Shown piece after piece: positions 15,771 to 25,474 of a stretch of DNA of 64,000 nt. A model generated the notes under the pieces. It saw only the letters and a list, made by a program, of their open reading frames with translations, was not told the origin of the DNA and did not search any database. The DNA is from Allobosea sp. WAO. Its GTDB lineage: Bacteria; Pseudomonadota; Alphaproteobacteria; Rhizobiales; Beijerinckiaceae. The number at the start of each line of letters is the position of its first letter. Within the stretch, counting starts at the first letter, position 1. The position numbers and the translations under genes were made by a program. The stretch covers positions 151,572 to 215,571 of the forward strand of contig NZ_JXTJ01000017.1 in NCBI RefSeq assembly GCF_001509835.1, in the 5' to 3' direction.

Positions 15771-18639
15771 CGGGCAGGCGTCCCGCAATCAGGCGCAACG
15801 AGACATCGTGCTCGCGGTTGCGCTCCTGCCATTCGGAGAAATAGTTCGTCCGCCGCACCTCGACCGCCGTTACCTTGTATTCCGGGCAGTTGGTCGCCCA
15901 GTCGGAATAGTCGGTGGTGATGACGTTGGCGCCCGTCGTGGCATGGTGGAAGGTGGTATAGACCACGCCGGGCTGCACCCGCTGGGTGATCTCCGCCCGC
16001 AGCGAGATGTCGCCGGAGCGGCTGGCGAGGGCGACGAGGTCGCCGTCCTGGATGCCGCGGCTCTCGGCGTCGAACGGATGGATCTCCAGCCGGTCCTCGG
16101 CATGCCAGGCCTGGTTCTCGGTGCGCCTGGTCTGCGCGCCGACATTGTACTGCGAGAGGATGCGGCCGGTGGTCAGGATCAGCGGGTAGCGCGGTCCGGT
16201 GCGCTCCTGCGTTGGCACATACTCCGTGATCATGAACCGGCCCTTGCCGCGCACGAAGCGGTCGACATGCATCAGCGGCGTGCCGGAAGGCGCCTTCTCG
16301 TTGCAGGGCCACTGCACCGAGCCGAGCGTCTCGAGCTTGTCGTAGCTGACCCCGGCGAAGCTCGGTGTCAGCGCCGCGATCTCGTCCATGATCTCGGAGG
16401 GATGGCCGTAACCCATCTCGTAGCCGAGCGCCCGGGCGAGCTCGATCGTCACCTGCCATTCGGCCTTGCCGGAGAGCGGCGCCATCACCTGGCGGACGCG
16501 GTTGATGCGCCGCTCGGCATTGGTGAAGGTGCCGTCCTTCTCCAGGAAGGAGGAGCCCGGCAGGAAGACATGGCCGTATTTCGCGGTCTCGTTCAGGAAC
16601 AAGTCCTGGATGACGACGCATTCCATCGAGGCGAGGCCGGCGGTGACATGCTGGGTGTTCGGGTCCGACTGGGCGATGTCCTCGCCCTGGACATAGAGCC
16701 CCTTGAAGCTGCCGCCGACCGCCTCGTCGAGCATGTTGGTGATGCGCAGGCCCTGCTCGGCATCGAGCGGCACGCCCCATAGCGCCTCGAAGCTCTGCCG
16801 CGTCGCGTCGTCGGCGACATGGCGATAGCCCGAGAATTCGTGCGGGAAGGAGCCCATGTCGCAGGAACCCTGGACATTGTTCTGGCCGCGCAGCGGATTG
16901 ATGCCGACGCCGTCGCGCCCGATATTGCCGGTCGCCATGGCGAGATTGGCCATCGCCATCACAGTGGTTGAGCCCTGGCTGTGCTCGGTGACCCCGAGCC
17001 CGTAATAGATCGCGCCATTGCCGCCGGTCGCGTAGAGTCGCGCTGCGGCGCGGACATCGGCTGCCGGCACGCCGGTGAATGCCTCGCTCGCTTCCGGCGA
17101 GTTGCGCTCCTCGGCGATGAACCGGGCCCAGATCTCGAAATCGGCGAGATCGCAGCGCTCGCGCACATAGTCTTCGGCGATCAGCCCTTCGGTGACCACG
17201 ACATGGGACATGGCGTTGATCAGCGCGACATTGGTGCCGGGCCGGAGCTGGAGATGATGCTCCGCCGCGACATGCGGCGACCGAACGAGGTCGATCCGGC
17301 GCGGGTCGATCACGACGAGGCGGGCGCCCTGGCGCAGGCGCTTCTTCATCCGCGAGCCGAAGACCGGGTGGCCGTCCGTCGGGTTGGCGCCGATCACGAC
17401 GATGACGTCGGACTTGGCGACCGATTTGAAGTCCTGGGTGCCGGCCGAGGTGCCGAGCGTCGTCTTGAGCCCGTAGCCGGTCGGCGAATGGCAGACGCGG
17501 GCGCAGGTATCGACGTTGTTGTTGCGGAAGGCGGCGCGCACCAGCTTCTGGACGAGGAAGACCTCCTCATTGGTGCAGCGCGAGGAGGTGATGGCGCCGA
17601 CCGATTCCCGGCCATACTTGGCCTGGATGCGCTTGAACTCGCTGGCGGCGTAGTTGATCGCCTCCTCCCAGGACACTTCGCGCCAGGGATCGGTGATCTT
17701 CTCGCGGATCATCGGGCTGGTGATGCGGTCCTTGTGGTTGGCATAGCCCCAGGCGAAGCGTCCTTTGACGCAGGAATGGCCCTCATTCGCCTTGCCGTCC
17801 TTGTAGGGTACCATGCGCACGACCCGGTCGCCCTGCATCTCGGCCTTGAACGAGCAGCCGACGCCGCAATAGGCGCAGGTGGTGACCTTGGAATGCTCGG
17901 GCTGGCCGAGCTCGATCACCTTGTTCTCGATCAGCGTTGCCGTCGGGCAGGCCTGCACGCAGGCGCCGCAGGAGACGCATTCGGAACCGAGGAAATCGGT
18001 CGGCCCCGCGGCGACGCGCGAGTCAAAGCCGCGCCCGGTGATCGTCAGCGCGAAGGTGCCTTGCACCTCGGCGCAGGCGCGCACGCAGCGATTGCAGACG
18101 ATGCACTTCGACGGGTCGTAGGTGAAGTAGGGGTTGGACGTATCCTTGGGCAGCCAGCTCTCGTTGGCATAGCCCTCCATCGTCACCGGCTTGACGTGGT
18201 TCTCGCCCTCATAGCCGTAGCGGACTTCGCGCAGGCCGACCGCGCCCGCCATGTCCTGCAATTCGCAATCGCCATTGGCCGAGCAGGTCAGGCAGTCGAG
18301 CGGATGGTCGGAGATGTAGAGTTCCATCACGCCCTTGCGCAGGCCCGACAGCCGCTCCGACTGGGTGCGCACCACCATGCCTTCCTCGGCCGGGGTCGTG
18401 CAGGAGGCGGGCGTACCACGCCGCCCCTCGATCTCGACCAGGCAGAGCCGGCAGGAGCCGAAGGGTTCGAGCGAGTCTGTAGCGCAGAGCTTGGGAATGG
18501 CGGTACCCATGCTCATTGCCGCGGCCATCACCGAGGTGCCGGCGGGAACCGTGACGCTCTCGCCATCGATCGTCAGCGTCACCGTCTTCTCGGCGACCCG
18601 GATCGGCGTTCCGAAATCGATTTCCTTGATCAGGCTCAT
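15757..18639 (-). CDS. fdsA: NAD-dependent formate dehydrogenase alpha subunit FdsA
   Basis: This 960-residue molybdenum catalytic subunit oxidises formate to CO2 in the cytoplasm. In order: an N-terminal [2Fe-2S] domain (SCRLCLVE), a His/Cys cluster site (HPLDCLTCSANGDCELQD), two ferredoxin-type [4Fe-4S] motifs (CIVCNRCVRAC, CVSCGACVQAC), the molybdopterin-domain cluster (CAYCGVGC), and the catalytic ARVCHSPTGYG with the Mo-ligand cysteine at about residue 383. The C-terminal molydopterin-binding domain is complete. Cysteine rather than selenocysteine is encoded. It begins 10 nt after fdsB. Confidence 0.97.
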   Translation of the reverse strand: MSLIKEIDFGTPIRVAEKTVTLTIDGESVTVPAGTSVMAAAMSMGTAIPKLCATDSLEPFGSCRLCLVEIEGRRGTPASCTTPAEEGMVVRTQSERLSGLRKGVMELYISDHPLDCLTCSANGDCELQDMAGAVGLREVRYGYEGENHVKPVTMEGYANESWLPKDTSNPYFTYDPSKCIVCNRCVRACAEVQGTFALTITGRGFDSRVAAGPTDFLGSECVSCGACVQACPTATLIENKVIELGQPEHSKVTTCAYCGVGCSFKAEMQGDRVVRMVPYKDGKANEGHSCVKGRFAWGYANHKDRITSPMIREKITDPWREVSWEEAINYAASEFKRIQAKYGRESVGAITSSRCTNEEVFLVQKLVRAAFRNNNVDTCARVCHSPTGYGLKTTLGTSAGTQDFKSVAKSDVIVVIGANPTDGHPVFGSRMKKRLRQGARLVVIDPRRIDLVRSPHVAAEHHLQLRPGTNVALINAMSHVVVTEGLIAEDYVRERCDLADFEIWARFIAEERNSPEASEAFTGVPAADVRAAARLYATGGNGAIYYGLGVTEHSQGSTTVMAMANLAMATGNIGRDGVGINPLRGQNNVQGSCDMGSFPHEFSGYRHVADDATRQSFEALWGVPLDAEQGLRITNMLDEAVGGSFKGLYVQGEDIAQSDPNTQHVTAGLASMECVVIQDLFLNETAKYGHVFLPGSSFLEKDGTFTNAERRINRVRQVMAPLSGKAEWQVTIELARALGYEMGYGHPSEIMDEIAALTPSFAGVSYDKLETLGSVQWPCNEKAPSGTPLMHVDRFVRGKGRFMITEYVPTQERTGPRYPLILTTGRILSQYNVGAQTRRTENQAWHAEDRLEIHPFDAESRGIQDGDLVALASRSGDISLRAEITQRVQPGVVYTTFHHATTGANVITTDYSDWATNCPEYKVTAVEVRRTNYFSEWQERNREHDVSLRLIAGRLPDAAE

Positions 18640-18649
18640 GATGAGCTCC

Positions 18650-20221
18650 TCACTCGGCTGCCTGCGGCAGGGCCTCTGGCGGCGGGCGGTCGAAATCCTC
18701 GGAGAAATGGTTCAGCGCGCTCATCACCGGCATCGGGGTCAGCCCGCCCATGGCGCAGAGCGAGGCGTCCGTCATCAGCCGGTTGAGGTCGCGCAGCACC
18801 GCCAGGTTCTTCGGCCGCTCATGGCCTGCGATGATCCTGTCGACGATCTCGACGCCCCGCGTCGCGCCGATACGGCAGGGCGTGCACTTGCCACAGCTCT
18901 CCTTGGCGCAGAATTCGAAGGCGAAGCGGGCCTGCTTGGCCATGTCGACGCTGTCGTCGAAGACGACGATGCCGCCATGGCCGAGCATCGCGCCGATGCC
19001 GGCCAGCGCCTCATAGTCCATCACCGTGTCGAGCTGCTTCGCGGTGAGATAAGCGCCGAGCGGCCCGCCGACCTGCACGGCCCGGATCGGCCGGCCCGAA
19101 AGCGTGCCGCCGCCCATCTCCTCGATGATCTCGCGCAGTGAGATGCCGAAGGCGAGTTCGATCAGCCCACCGCGCCTGACATTGCCGCCGAGCTGGACCG
19201 GCAGTGTGCCGCGCGAGCGACCCATGCCGTAATCGGCATAGGCCTTGCCGCCATGGTCGAGGATCCAGGGCACGGCTGCGAAGGAGAGAACGTTGTTGAC
19301 GACGGTCGGCTTGCCGAACAGGCCTTGCAGGGCCGGGATCGGGGGCTTGGCCCGCACGATGGCGCGCCTTCCCTCAATGCTCTCCAGCAGCGAGGTCTCC
19401 TCGCCACAGATATAGGCGCCGGCGCCGACCCGGACCTCCATGTCGAAGCTGTGGCGCGAGCCCAGCACCGCGCTGCCTAGCATGCCGGCATTGCGCGCCT
19501 TCAGCACGGCGCACTGCATGGTCCTGATCGCGTGCGGATATTCCGAGCGGATGTAGAGATAGCCCTTGGACGCGCCGACCGCGATGCCGGCGATCGCCAT
19601 GCCCTCGATCAGCAGGAAGGGATCGCCCTCGAACAGCATCCGGTCGGCGAAGGTGCCGCTGTCGCCCTCGTCGCCATTGCAGACGATGTATTTCTGGGTC
19701 GACTTGGCGTCGTGGACCGTCTGCCACTTTATCCCGGTCGGGAAACCGGCGCCGCCGCGCCCGCGCAGGCCTGACGCTTTGATCTCGTCGACGATGCCCT
19801 GGCCGGACAAGGCGAGCGCGGCTTCCAGCCCCTTCAGCCCGCCATACTTGCGATAGTCTGCGAGCGAGAGCGGATCGGTAACGCCGACGCGCTCGAAGGT
19901 CAGGCGCTGCTGGCGCTTCAGCCAGCCGAGTTCTTGGGTTGGCCCGAGGCACAGCTTATGCTTGCCACCACTCTGGAAACCGGCCTCGAAAAGTCCGGCG
20001 ACATCCTTGGCCGCGACTGCGCCATAAGCGATGCGCCCACCCGTCGTCTCGACCTCTATCAGCGGCTCCAGCCAGAGCATGCCGCGCGAGCCGTTGCGAA
20101 TGAGATCGACGGCGATCCCGCGCGCCTGTGCTTCCTGCGCAATGGCTTGCGCGACCGCCTCGGCGCCGACCGAAAGAGCGGCGGCGTCGACCGGGACGTA
20201 GATGCGGATCGCCTCGCTCAT
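18650..20221 (-). CDS. fdsB: Formate dehydrogenase beta (diaphorase) subunit FdsB
   Basis: This 523-residue subunit passes electrons to NAD through FMN. An N-terminal thioredoxin-like region of about 110 residues is followed by a NuoF-like part with the FMN/NADH motif GLRGRGGAGFPTGIKW, GEETSLLESIEG, and the [4Fe-4S] ligands ESCGKCTPCRIG. ATG 20221 overlaps the fdsG stop by 4 nt (ATGA); the longer frame to 20323 would run into fdsG. Confidence 0.96.
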   Translation of the reverse strand: MSEAIRIYVPVDAAALSVGAEAVAQAIAQEAQARGIAVDLIRNGSRGMLWLEPLIEVETTGGRIAYGAVAAKDVAGLFEAGFQSGGKHKLCLGPTQELGWLKRQQRLTFERVGVTDPLSLADYRKYGGLKGLEAALALSGQGIVDEIKASGLRGRGGAGFPTGIKWQTVHDAKSTQKYIVCNGDEGDSGTFADRMLFEGDPFLLIEGMAIAGIAVGASKGYLYIRSEYPHAIRTMQCAVLKARNAGMLGSAVLGSRHSFDMEVRVGAGAYICGEETSLLESIEGRRAIVRAKPPIPALQGLFGKPTVVNNVLSFAAVPWILDHGGKAYADYGMGRSRGTLPVQLGGNVRRGGLIELAFGISLREIIEEMGGGTLSGRPIRAVQVGGPLGAYLTAKQLDTVMDYEALAGIGAMLGHGGIVVFDDSVDMAKQARFAFEFCAKESCGKCTPCRIGATRGVEIVDRIIAGHERPKNLAVLRDLNRLMTDASLCAMGGLTPMPVMSALNHFSEDFDRPPPEALPQAAE

Positions 20222-20688
20222 TGCCGGGCTCCGCAGAGGGCGGCGATCCGGTCGGCGTCGACCCGGCCGATCAGCTCGCCCTCGACCAGGGCCGAGGGGC
20301 CGAGCGCACAATTGCCGAGGCAATAGACGGTCTCGACCACCGCATCCTGGTTGCCATGATGACTATCGACGACGATGCCGTGCTCGCGCGCGAGGTCCTC
20401 GACCAGCGTCTCGCAGCCCTGCGCCTGGCAGGCTTCGGCCCGGCAGAGCTTGACGATCTTGCGCGGCGGCGGGGCGGTCCTGAAATCGTGGTAGAAGGAA
20501 ATGGTGCCGTGGACATCGGCCCGCGACAGGTTGAGCGCCTCGGCGATCAGCGGCACGGCCTGCGGATCGACATAGCCGAATTCCTCCTGCAGGGCGTGCA
20601 GGATCGGCAGGGTTGCCCCCTCGAGATGAGCCAGGCTCGACACAATCGAGCGCGCCTCGTCCTGGTCCCAGGCTGGGTAATGGACCAT
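20218..20688 (-). CDS. fdsG: Formate dehydrogenase gamma subunit FdsG
   Basis: This 156-residue NuoE-like subunit binds one [2Fe-2S] cluster through four cysteines (KLCRAEACQAQGC and VYCLGNCALGPS contain the ligands). It is the first structural gene of fdsG-fdsB-fdsA-fdhD-fdsD, with overlaps or short gaps throughout, so one transcript is expected. The 235-base gap upstream carries LysR-type palindromes. Confidence 0.95.
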   Translation of the reverse strand: MVHYPAWDQDEARSIVSSLAHLEGATLPILHALQEEFGYVDPQAVPLIAEALNLSRADVHGTISFYHDFRTAPPPRKIVKLCRAEACQAQGCETLVEDLAREHGIVVDSHHGNQDAVVETVYCLGNCALGPSALVEGELIGRVDADRIAALCGARQ

Positions 20689-20783
20689 CGTCCCTCCTCC
20701 GTGCGGACCGTTCTCCGGGCCCGCGCCTTTGAGGAAGGGTGGCGAAGTTTAGGATGATTTCAAATCGTTTGTTCTGACTGTTC

Positions 20784-20800
20784 GATAGTCAGTGACTATC
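20784..20800. promoter_or_regulatory. Palindromic operator upstream of fds operon
   Basis: GATAGTCAGTGACTATC is a perfect 8+1+8 inverted repeat 96 nt before the fdsG start. Related half-sites recur in the gap: CGATAAGT (20805-20812), ACTTATCG (20863-20870) and ATAGTCGTTGTCTAT (20913-20927). The repeated ATAG/CTAT half-sites are what a LysR-type tetramer would bind. The adjacent LysR gene is the obvious candidate. Confidence 0.65.
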
Positions 20801-20923
20801 AAAACGATAAGTGGCTGTTCCAAAGACGGGCTTGCGGTGCGATGAAAATGCCGATAGCCATGACTTATCGCGCGACCATACAGGCGAGGCGCCAAGCCCT
20901 GCAGCTCGATCGATAGTCGTTGT

Positions 20924-21838
20924 CTATTTCACGATCGGGCGCCGCGGCAGCGCTGCCTCGGTCACCGTCTCGGACATGGCTAGCAGGTTACGTGCGAGTG
21001 GCGCTGCGGGCTGGCGATCGGCCATGATCAGGCCGATCGTGCGCTTGGCGTCGGGTTCGATCAGCGGCAGCGCCTTGGTGCCGAGCGGGACGCCGAAGAA
21101 CTCCAGCAGCTGGATCGAAACGATGCTGGAGACGCCCTGAATGCCGGCATGCGAGCACAGGTTGAAGATAGAGTTGGTCTCGATCGCCGGCTTCGGTGCA
21201 TGTCCGACCGAGCGGAAGATGCCGTCGATGATCCGCCGGTTCTGCATGTCGGAGGTCAGGAGGCAGAGCTTCAGCGCCGCGGCCTCGGCCCAACTGATCG
21301 TCTCGCGCCCGCCGAGCGGCCCGTCCTCGCGGGTCAAAAGCACATAGGATTCCTGGTAGATCGGCTTTGAGACGACGCGCTCCAGCGGCTCGTTGTCGAG
21401 ATAGGTCAGGCCGACATCGAGCTCGAAATTGTCGATCCCGTTCTGGATCTCGGTCGAGGTCAGCGACAGCACGGTCAGCGAGGCGCCGGGATAGCGCGTC
21501 GAGAACGGCGCGGTGATATGGGCGATCATCGGCAGGGCGGTGGGGACGGCGCCGAGCCTGATCCGGCCGCTGACGCCGTCGCGCAGCTCCGCGATCGCAT
21601 CCTTCATCTGGTCGGCCTCGGCGAGGATGCGCCGCGCATGGGCGAGCACGAGTTCGCCCTCCCGGGTCAGTCCCTGGAAACGCCGGCCGCGCTCGACGAT
21701 CAGGATGCCGAGTTCCTCCTCGAGCTGCGCGATGGCGGCAGACAATGTCGGCTGCGAGACATGGCAGGCCTCGGCGGCGCGGCGGAAATGCTTCTCGCGG
21801 GCGAGGGCGTCGAGATAGACCAGTTGGCGGATGATCAT
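20924..21838 (-). CDS. LysR-family regulator of the formate dehydrogenase operon
   Basis: This 304-residue regulator has the N-terminal winged helix MIIRQLVYLDALAREKHFRRAA with HVSQPTLSAAIAQLEEELG, then a periplasmic-binding-like effector domain (SGRIRLGAVPTALPM). ATG 21838 gives the normal family length; the frame continues to 21967 without need. It lies directly upstream of fdsG on the same strand, as regulators of fds operons (FdsR type) often do. Formate as the effector is inferred from position. Confidence 0.88.
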   Translation of the reverse strand: MIIRQLVYLDALAREKHFRRAAEACHVSQPTLSAAIAQLEEELGILIVERGRRFQGLTREGELVLAHARRILAEADQMKDAIAELRDGVSGRIRLGAVPTALPMIAHITAPFSTRYPGASLTVLSLTSTEIQNGIDNFELDVGLTYLDNEPLERVVSKPIYQESYVLLTREDGPLGGRETISWAEAAALKLCLLTSDMQNRRIIDGIFRSVGHAPKPAIETNSIFNLCSHAGIQGVSSIVSIQLLEFFGVPLGTKALPLIEPDAKRTIGLIMADRQPAAPLARNLLAMSETVTEAALPRRPIVK

Positions 21839-22057
21839 GCGGCGGTTCTGCCCCAGCCTCGGCGCGAGCCTTTCGTCAGCATGAGCATTTCGGTAGCGGC
21901 CTGCCTTGGCAAGCGCTAGAGCCGGCAGGGTTAAGTCCCGTCTCGGTCCGCACGGCTTGATCTGCATGGCTTTATCTCGTCCGCGCCTGTCCGCGAGCGC
22001 CTGTCCCGACCCGGCATCAGCCGCGCTCCCGGTCTTCCTCGCTGCGGAGCGCCGAGC

Positions 22058-23581
22058 GTGAGCGTCGTCCTCGCCTGCGATCTCGGCGGTACTTCCTTCC
22101 GCGCCGCTTTGGTCGACGGGAACGGGCAGGTTCTCGCCCAGAATGCCATTCCGGGGCCCGCCAGCCGCGATGTCGCAGGCTCGTCCGAGATCGAGGCCGA
22201 AGCCTGGTGGCGAGCGCTGATCGAGGCCTGTGCCGGGCTCGCCCGCGAGGCGCCCCGGCTCTTCGACGCCGTCGAGGCCGTGGCGATCTGCGGTGTGACC
22301 CGTACCCAGGTCCTCATCGACCGCGACGGCCGGCCCGTGCGCCCGGCCATGACCTGGAAGGACACGCGGGCGGAGGCGCTTTTGCCTCGTCTCCGCGAGC
22401 GGCTAGACCCGGCCCATCCTGAAACCGCTGCGATCAACGCCTTCCACCCGCTGGCACGGCTCGTCTGGCTGCGCGAGCAGGAGCGGGAGAACTTCGACGA
22501 GCTCGCCTGCGTGCTCGAGCCGAAGGACTATCTGAACTTCCGCCTGACCGGCCGGCAGGCGAGCGACCCGGTCTCGCTGGCGCGGCTGCTCGCCGCTGCG
22601 GAGCAGGCAGCCAGCGGCGACCTGCTCGGCGCGATCGGGCTTTCTGCCGCGATCCTGCCGCAGCTTCTCGAGCCTTGCGAGCCGGTCGGCGAGGTCCAGC
22701 CCGATCTGCCGGCGCCGCTCGACCGGTTGGCCGGGCGCCCGGTCTTCTGCGCCTCGAACGACACCTGGGCAGCAGTGGTCGGGCTCGGCGCGATGCGCGA
22801 GGGGTTCGCCTACAACATCTCCGGCACCACCGAAGTGCTGGGCGTCATGGGGCCGGAGCCGGCCAGGGCCGAAGGCCTGATGACCGTGGATTGGCGCGGC
22901 CTGTTCCAGCTCGGAGGCCCGAGCCAGAACGGCGCCGACACCGTGTCCTGGCTGCTCTCGCTGCTCGGTCGCGACGGGGAGGGCCGCATCGGGCACGAGA
23001 TCGACGCGCTGCTTGCCGGGGTTCGCCAGCCGCAGCCGGTGCTGTTCCTGCCCTATCTCCAGGGCGAGCGCGTGCCCTACTGGAACCCGGGTCTGCGCGG
23101 CGCCTTCATCGGCCTCAATCGCTGGCATGGCGCGACCGATCTCGCCTTCGCGGTGCTGGAGGGCGTCGCTTTCCTCAACCGGATCGTGCTCGCGCGCGCC
23201 GAAACTGCGACGGGAAGGCCGGTCGCGGAGATCCGCTTCGGCGGCGGCGGCGCAGCGAATCCTGTCTGGAGCCAGATCAAGGCGGACATCTGCGGCCGGC
23301 CGGTCGTAGTCGGAGCCTCGCAGGAGCCGGGATTGCTCGGCGCCGCGATCATCGCCTTCACAGGCCTCGGCCGCTTTGCCTCGCTGGCGGCGGCGCAGGC
23401 GGCGCTGGTCACGACCGCAGCTCGTTTCGAGCCCGATCCTGACCGTGAGAGGGCCTATGACGCGCTTTTCGCGCTCTATCGGCAGAGCGAGCAGGCGCTC
23501 GCCCCGGTCTCGCAGGCGCTGGCCGCCTGGCCGCCGGACGGAGCCGGGGTTTTCACAGGGGTGGGCGTGCTGCGCAAATGA
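22058..23581 (+). CDS. FGGY-family carbohydrate kinase
   Basis: This 507-residue ATP-dependent sugar kinase is xylulokinase-like. N-terminal ACDLGGTSFRAALVD is the phosphate-binding loop. CGVTRTQVLIDRDGRPVRPAMTWKDTR holds the catalytic aspartate region, and the C-terminal FGGGGAANPVWSQIKADICGRPV is the FGGY signature. The start is GTG 22058 with a GGAG-like site. It leads a plus-strand gene set with an SDR, an ABC transporter and a nucleoside hydrolase, so it may phosphorylate a pentose or pentulose released from nucleosides. The exact sugar is unknown. Confidence 0.88.
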   Translation: MSVVLACDLGGTSFRAALVDGNGQVLAQNAIPGPASRDVAGSSEIEAEAWWRALIEACAGLAREAPRLFDAVEAVAICGVTRTQVLIDRDGRPVRPAMTWKDTRAEALLPRLRERLDPAHPETAAINAFHPLARLVWLREQERENFDELACVLEPKDYLNFRLTGRQASDPVSLARLLAAAEQAASGDLLGAIGLSAAILPQLLEPCEPVGEVQPDLPAPLDRLAGRPVFCASNDTWAAVVGLGAMREGFAYNISGTTEVLGVMGPEPARAEGLMTVDWRGLFQLGGPSQNGADTVSWLLSLLGRDGEGRIGHEIDALLAGVRQPQPVLFLPYLQGERVPYWNPGLRGAFIGLNRWHGATDLAFAVLEGVAFLNRIVLARAETATGRPVAEIRFGGGGAANPVWSQIKADICGRPVVVGASQEPGLLGAAIIAFTGLGRFASLAAAQAALVTTAARFEPDPDRERAYDALFALYRQSEQALAPVSQALAAWPPDGAGVFTGVGVLRK

Positions 23582-23704
23582 GGTTGCCGCATTCGCATTT
23601 GCGCCTTACCGACGGGCATCCGAAGGTTCGAGACGTCTGATGCCATCGCCCGATCCCGCAGTGCCGGTTCCCTCTCTCCCTTGCCCGGCAGGCGGGGCGG
23701 CCTG

Positions 23705-24484
23705 ATGCCGAGGCCCGTCACCCTGATCACCGGGGCTTCCGGCGGCATTGGCGGTGCGCTCGCCGCGACGCTGGCGCCCGCTCACCGGCTCGTCCTGTCC
23801 GGGCTCGACGCCGGTCCGCTCTCCGAACTCGCCCAGCGGCTCCAGGGCGAGGGCGCCGAAGTCGCGGCGCTGACCGGCGACGTTCGCGACCACGGGCTCG
23901 GCTCGGCTTTGGTCGAGCTCGCCATCGAGCGCTTCGGCCGCCTCGACAATCTCGTCACCGGGGCCGGCGCCTCCCGCCCGGTGCCGATGGTCGAGATGGA
24001 GGATGAGGAATGGGAGAAGTTCGTCGACATCAACCTCTCCGCCGTGTTCCGCATTTCCAAGGCGGTGTCGAAGCAGCTGATCGCGCACGGCGAGGGCGGT
24101 GCCATCGTCCACATCTCCTCGATCGCCCATAGCAATGGCGGGGCGAACCTCGCCTACGGCGCGGCCAAGGGCGGCGTCGCTACGCTGACCTACGGCATGG
24201 CGCAGCAGCTCGGCCGACACGCGATCCGGGTGAATGCGGTGGCACCAGGGATCATCGACACGCCGATGGTCCGCGGCGGCTTCGCGAGCCAGTTCGATGC
24301 GCTGGTCGAGGGCGCCGCGCAGCGTACCCCGCTCGGCCGGCTCGGTCGGCCTGAGGATGTCGCCGGCGTCATCGCCTTCCTGCTCTCGCCGGCCGCCGCC
24401 TTCGTCACCGGCGCGCTGATCCCGGTCACCGGCGGCATCGAAATCCTCTCGCCGATCTCGGCGATCGCCAAGGGGCCCGCTTGA
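23705..24484 (+). CDS. Short-chain dehydrogenase/reductase
   Basis: This 259-residue NAD(P)-dependent oxidoreductase has the cofactor motif TGASGGIG at residues 8-15, a catalytic serine in HISSIAHS, the catalytic YGAAK and the PG motif in NAVAPGIIDTP. ATG 23705 is used; a frame from 23681 adds a short basic stretch without support. It ends in the TGATG overlap with the permease gene. In this operon it probably oxidises or reduces the imported sugar or polyol. Confidence 0.9.
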   Translation: MPRPVTLITGASGGIGGALAATLAPAHRLVLSGLDAGPLSELAQRLQGEGAEVAALTGDVRDHGLGSALVELAIERFGRLDNLVTGAGASRPVPMVEMEDEEWEKFVDINLSAVFRISKAVSKQLIAHGEGGAIVHISSIAHSNGGANLAYGAAKGGVATLTYGMAQQLGRHAIRVNAVAPGIIDTPMVRGGFASQFDALVEGAAQRTPLGRLGRPEDVAGVIAFLLSPAAAFVTGALIPVTGGIEILSPISAIAKGPA

Positions 24485-25440
24485 TGGCCGGCATGAGCAT
24501 GCGCGACTTCATCGGCCGCTACGGCACCGCGGTTGCGGGGCTTCTGCTGATCACCTTCTTTGTCGTCTTCGCGCCGAACTTCGCGACGACGATGAACATC
24601 GTCAACGTGCTGAAGGATACGAGCTTCCTCGCCATCCTGGCGCTCGGCTTTGCCCTCGCCTTCACCGTCGCCGAGCTCGATCTCTCGATCTCGGAGGTCG
24701 CGAGCCTCGCCGCCGTGGTCTGCGGCTGGCTGGTCCAGTTGCAGTACCCGCCGCTGGTCGCGGTCGCGGCGGCGCTCGCCGTCGGCGTCGTGCTCGGCTC
24801 GGTCAATGGCTACGGCGTCACCGTGCTGCGCATCCCCTCGCTGATCATGACGCTCGGCACGGCCGCGATCGCCAAGGGCTTCGCCTTCATGATCACCCAG
24901 GGCGTCGCCTTCGTCGGGCGCTGGCCGACTGGCTTCACCGGGCTGGCGCGCGGCTACACCTTCGGCATCCCCAATCTCGTGCTCTGGCTCGCCGGCGTCA
25001 CGCTCTTCGCATGGGGGCTGGTCAAATGGACGCGCACCGGTGCCCATATGGTCGCGACCGGTGAGGCGGACGAGGCGGCGCGGCTTGCCGGCATCGCCAC
25101 CGCGCGCATGAAGCGCATCGGCTTGCTGCTCGCCGGCGTCCTCGCCAGCATCACCGCTGTCCTGCTCGCGGCGAATTTGTCCTCGGCGGCGCCGAACATG
25201 GCCGGCGACTACCTGCTCTACGCCATTGCCGCCGTGCTGCTCGGGATGACCATGTTCGAGCCGGGCAAGCCGAACGTGCCTGGCACTGTCTTCGCGGCGC
25301 TGGTGCTCAAGGTGCTCGGCAACGGCTTGGTGCTGCTCGGCCAGCCCTATTACGTTCAGGATATCGTTCTCGGCCTCATCATCATCGGCTCGGTCGCCTT
25401 CTCGGCCAGCGCGATGAAGAAGGCGGCGTTCAAGGTCTAA
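24484..25440 (+). CDS. Sugar-type ABC transporter permease (RbsC/FrcC-like)
   Basis: This 318-residue inner-membrane permease has about 8-10 hydrophobic helices and the BPD_transp_2 hallmark GFALAFTVAELDLSISEVASLAA. ATG 24484 follows an in-frame TTG and overlaps the SDR stop by one base. It pairs with the binding protein at 25475 and the ATPase at 26556 to form a CUT2-class importer. The likely substrate is a pentose, nucleoside or polyol. Confidence 0.93.
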   Translation: MAGMSMRDFIGRYGTAVAGLLLITFFVVFAPNFATTMNIVNVLKDTSFLAILALGFALAFTVAELDLSISEVASLAAVVCGWLVQLQYPPLVAVAAALAVGVVLGSVNGYGVTVLRIPSLIMTLGTAAIAKGFAFMITQGVAFVGRWPTGFTGLARGYTFGIPNLVLWLAGVTLFAWGLVKWTRTGAHMVATGEADEAARLAGIATARMKRIGLLLAGVLASITAVLLAANLSSAAPNMAGDYLLYAIAAVLLGMTMFEPGKPNVPGTVFAALVLKVLGNGLVLLGQPYYVQDIVLGLIIIGSVAFSASAMKKAAFKV

Positions 25441-25474
25441 GTCAGCCATCGTAAGGCTACGGGGAGAGCTCATC

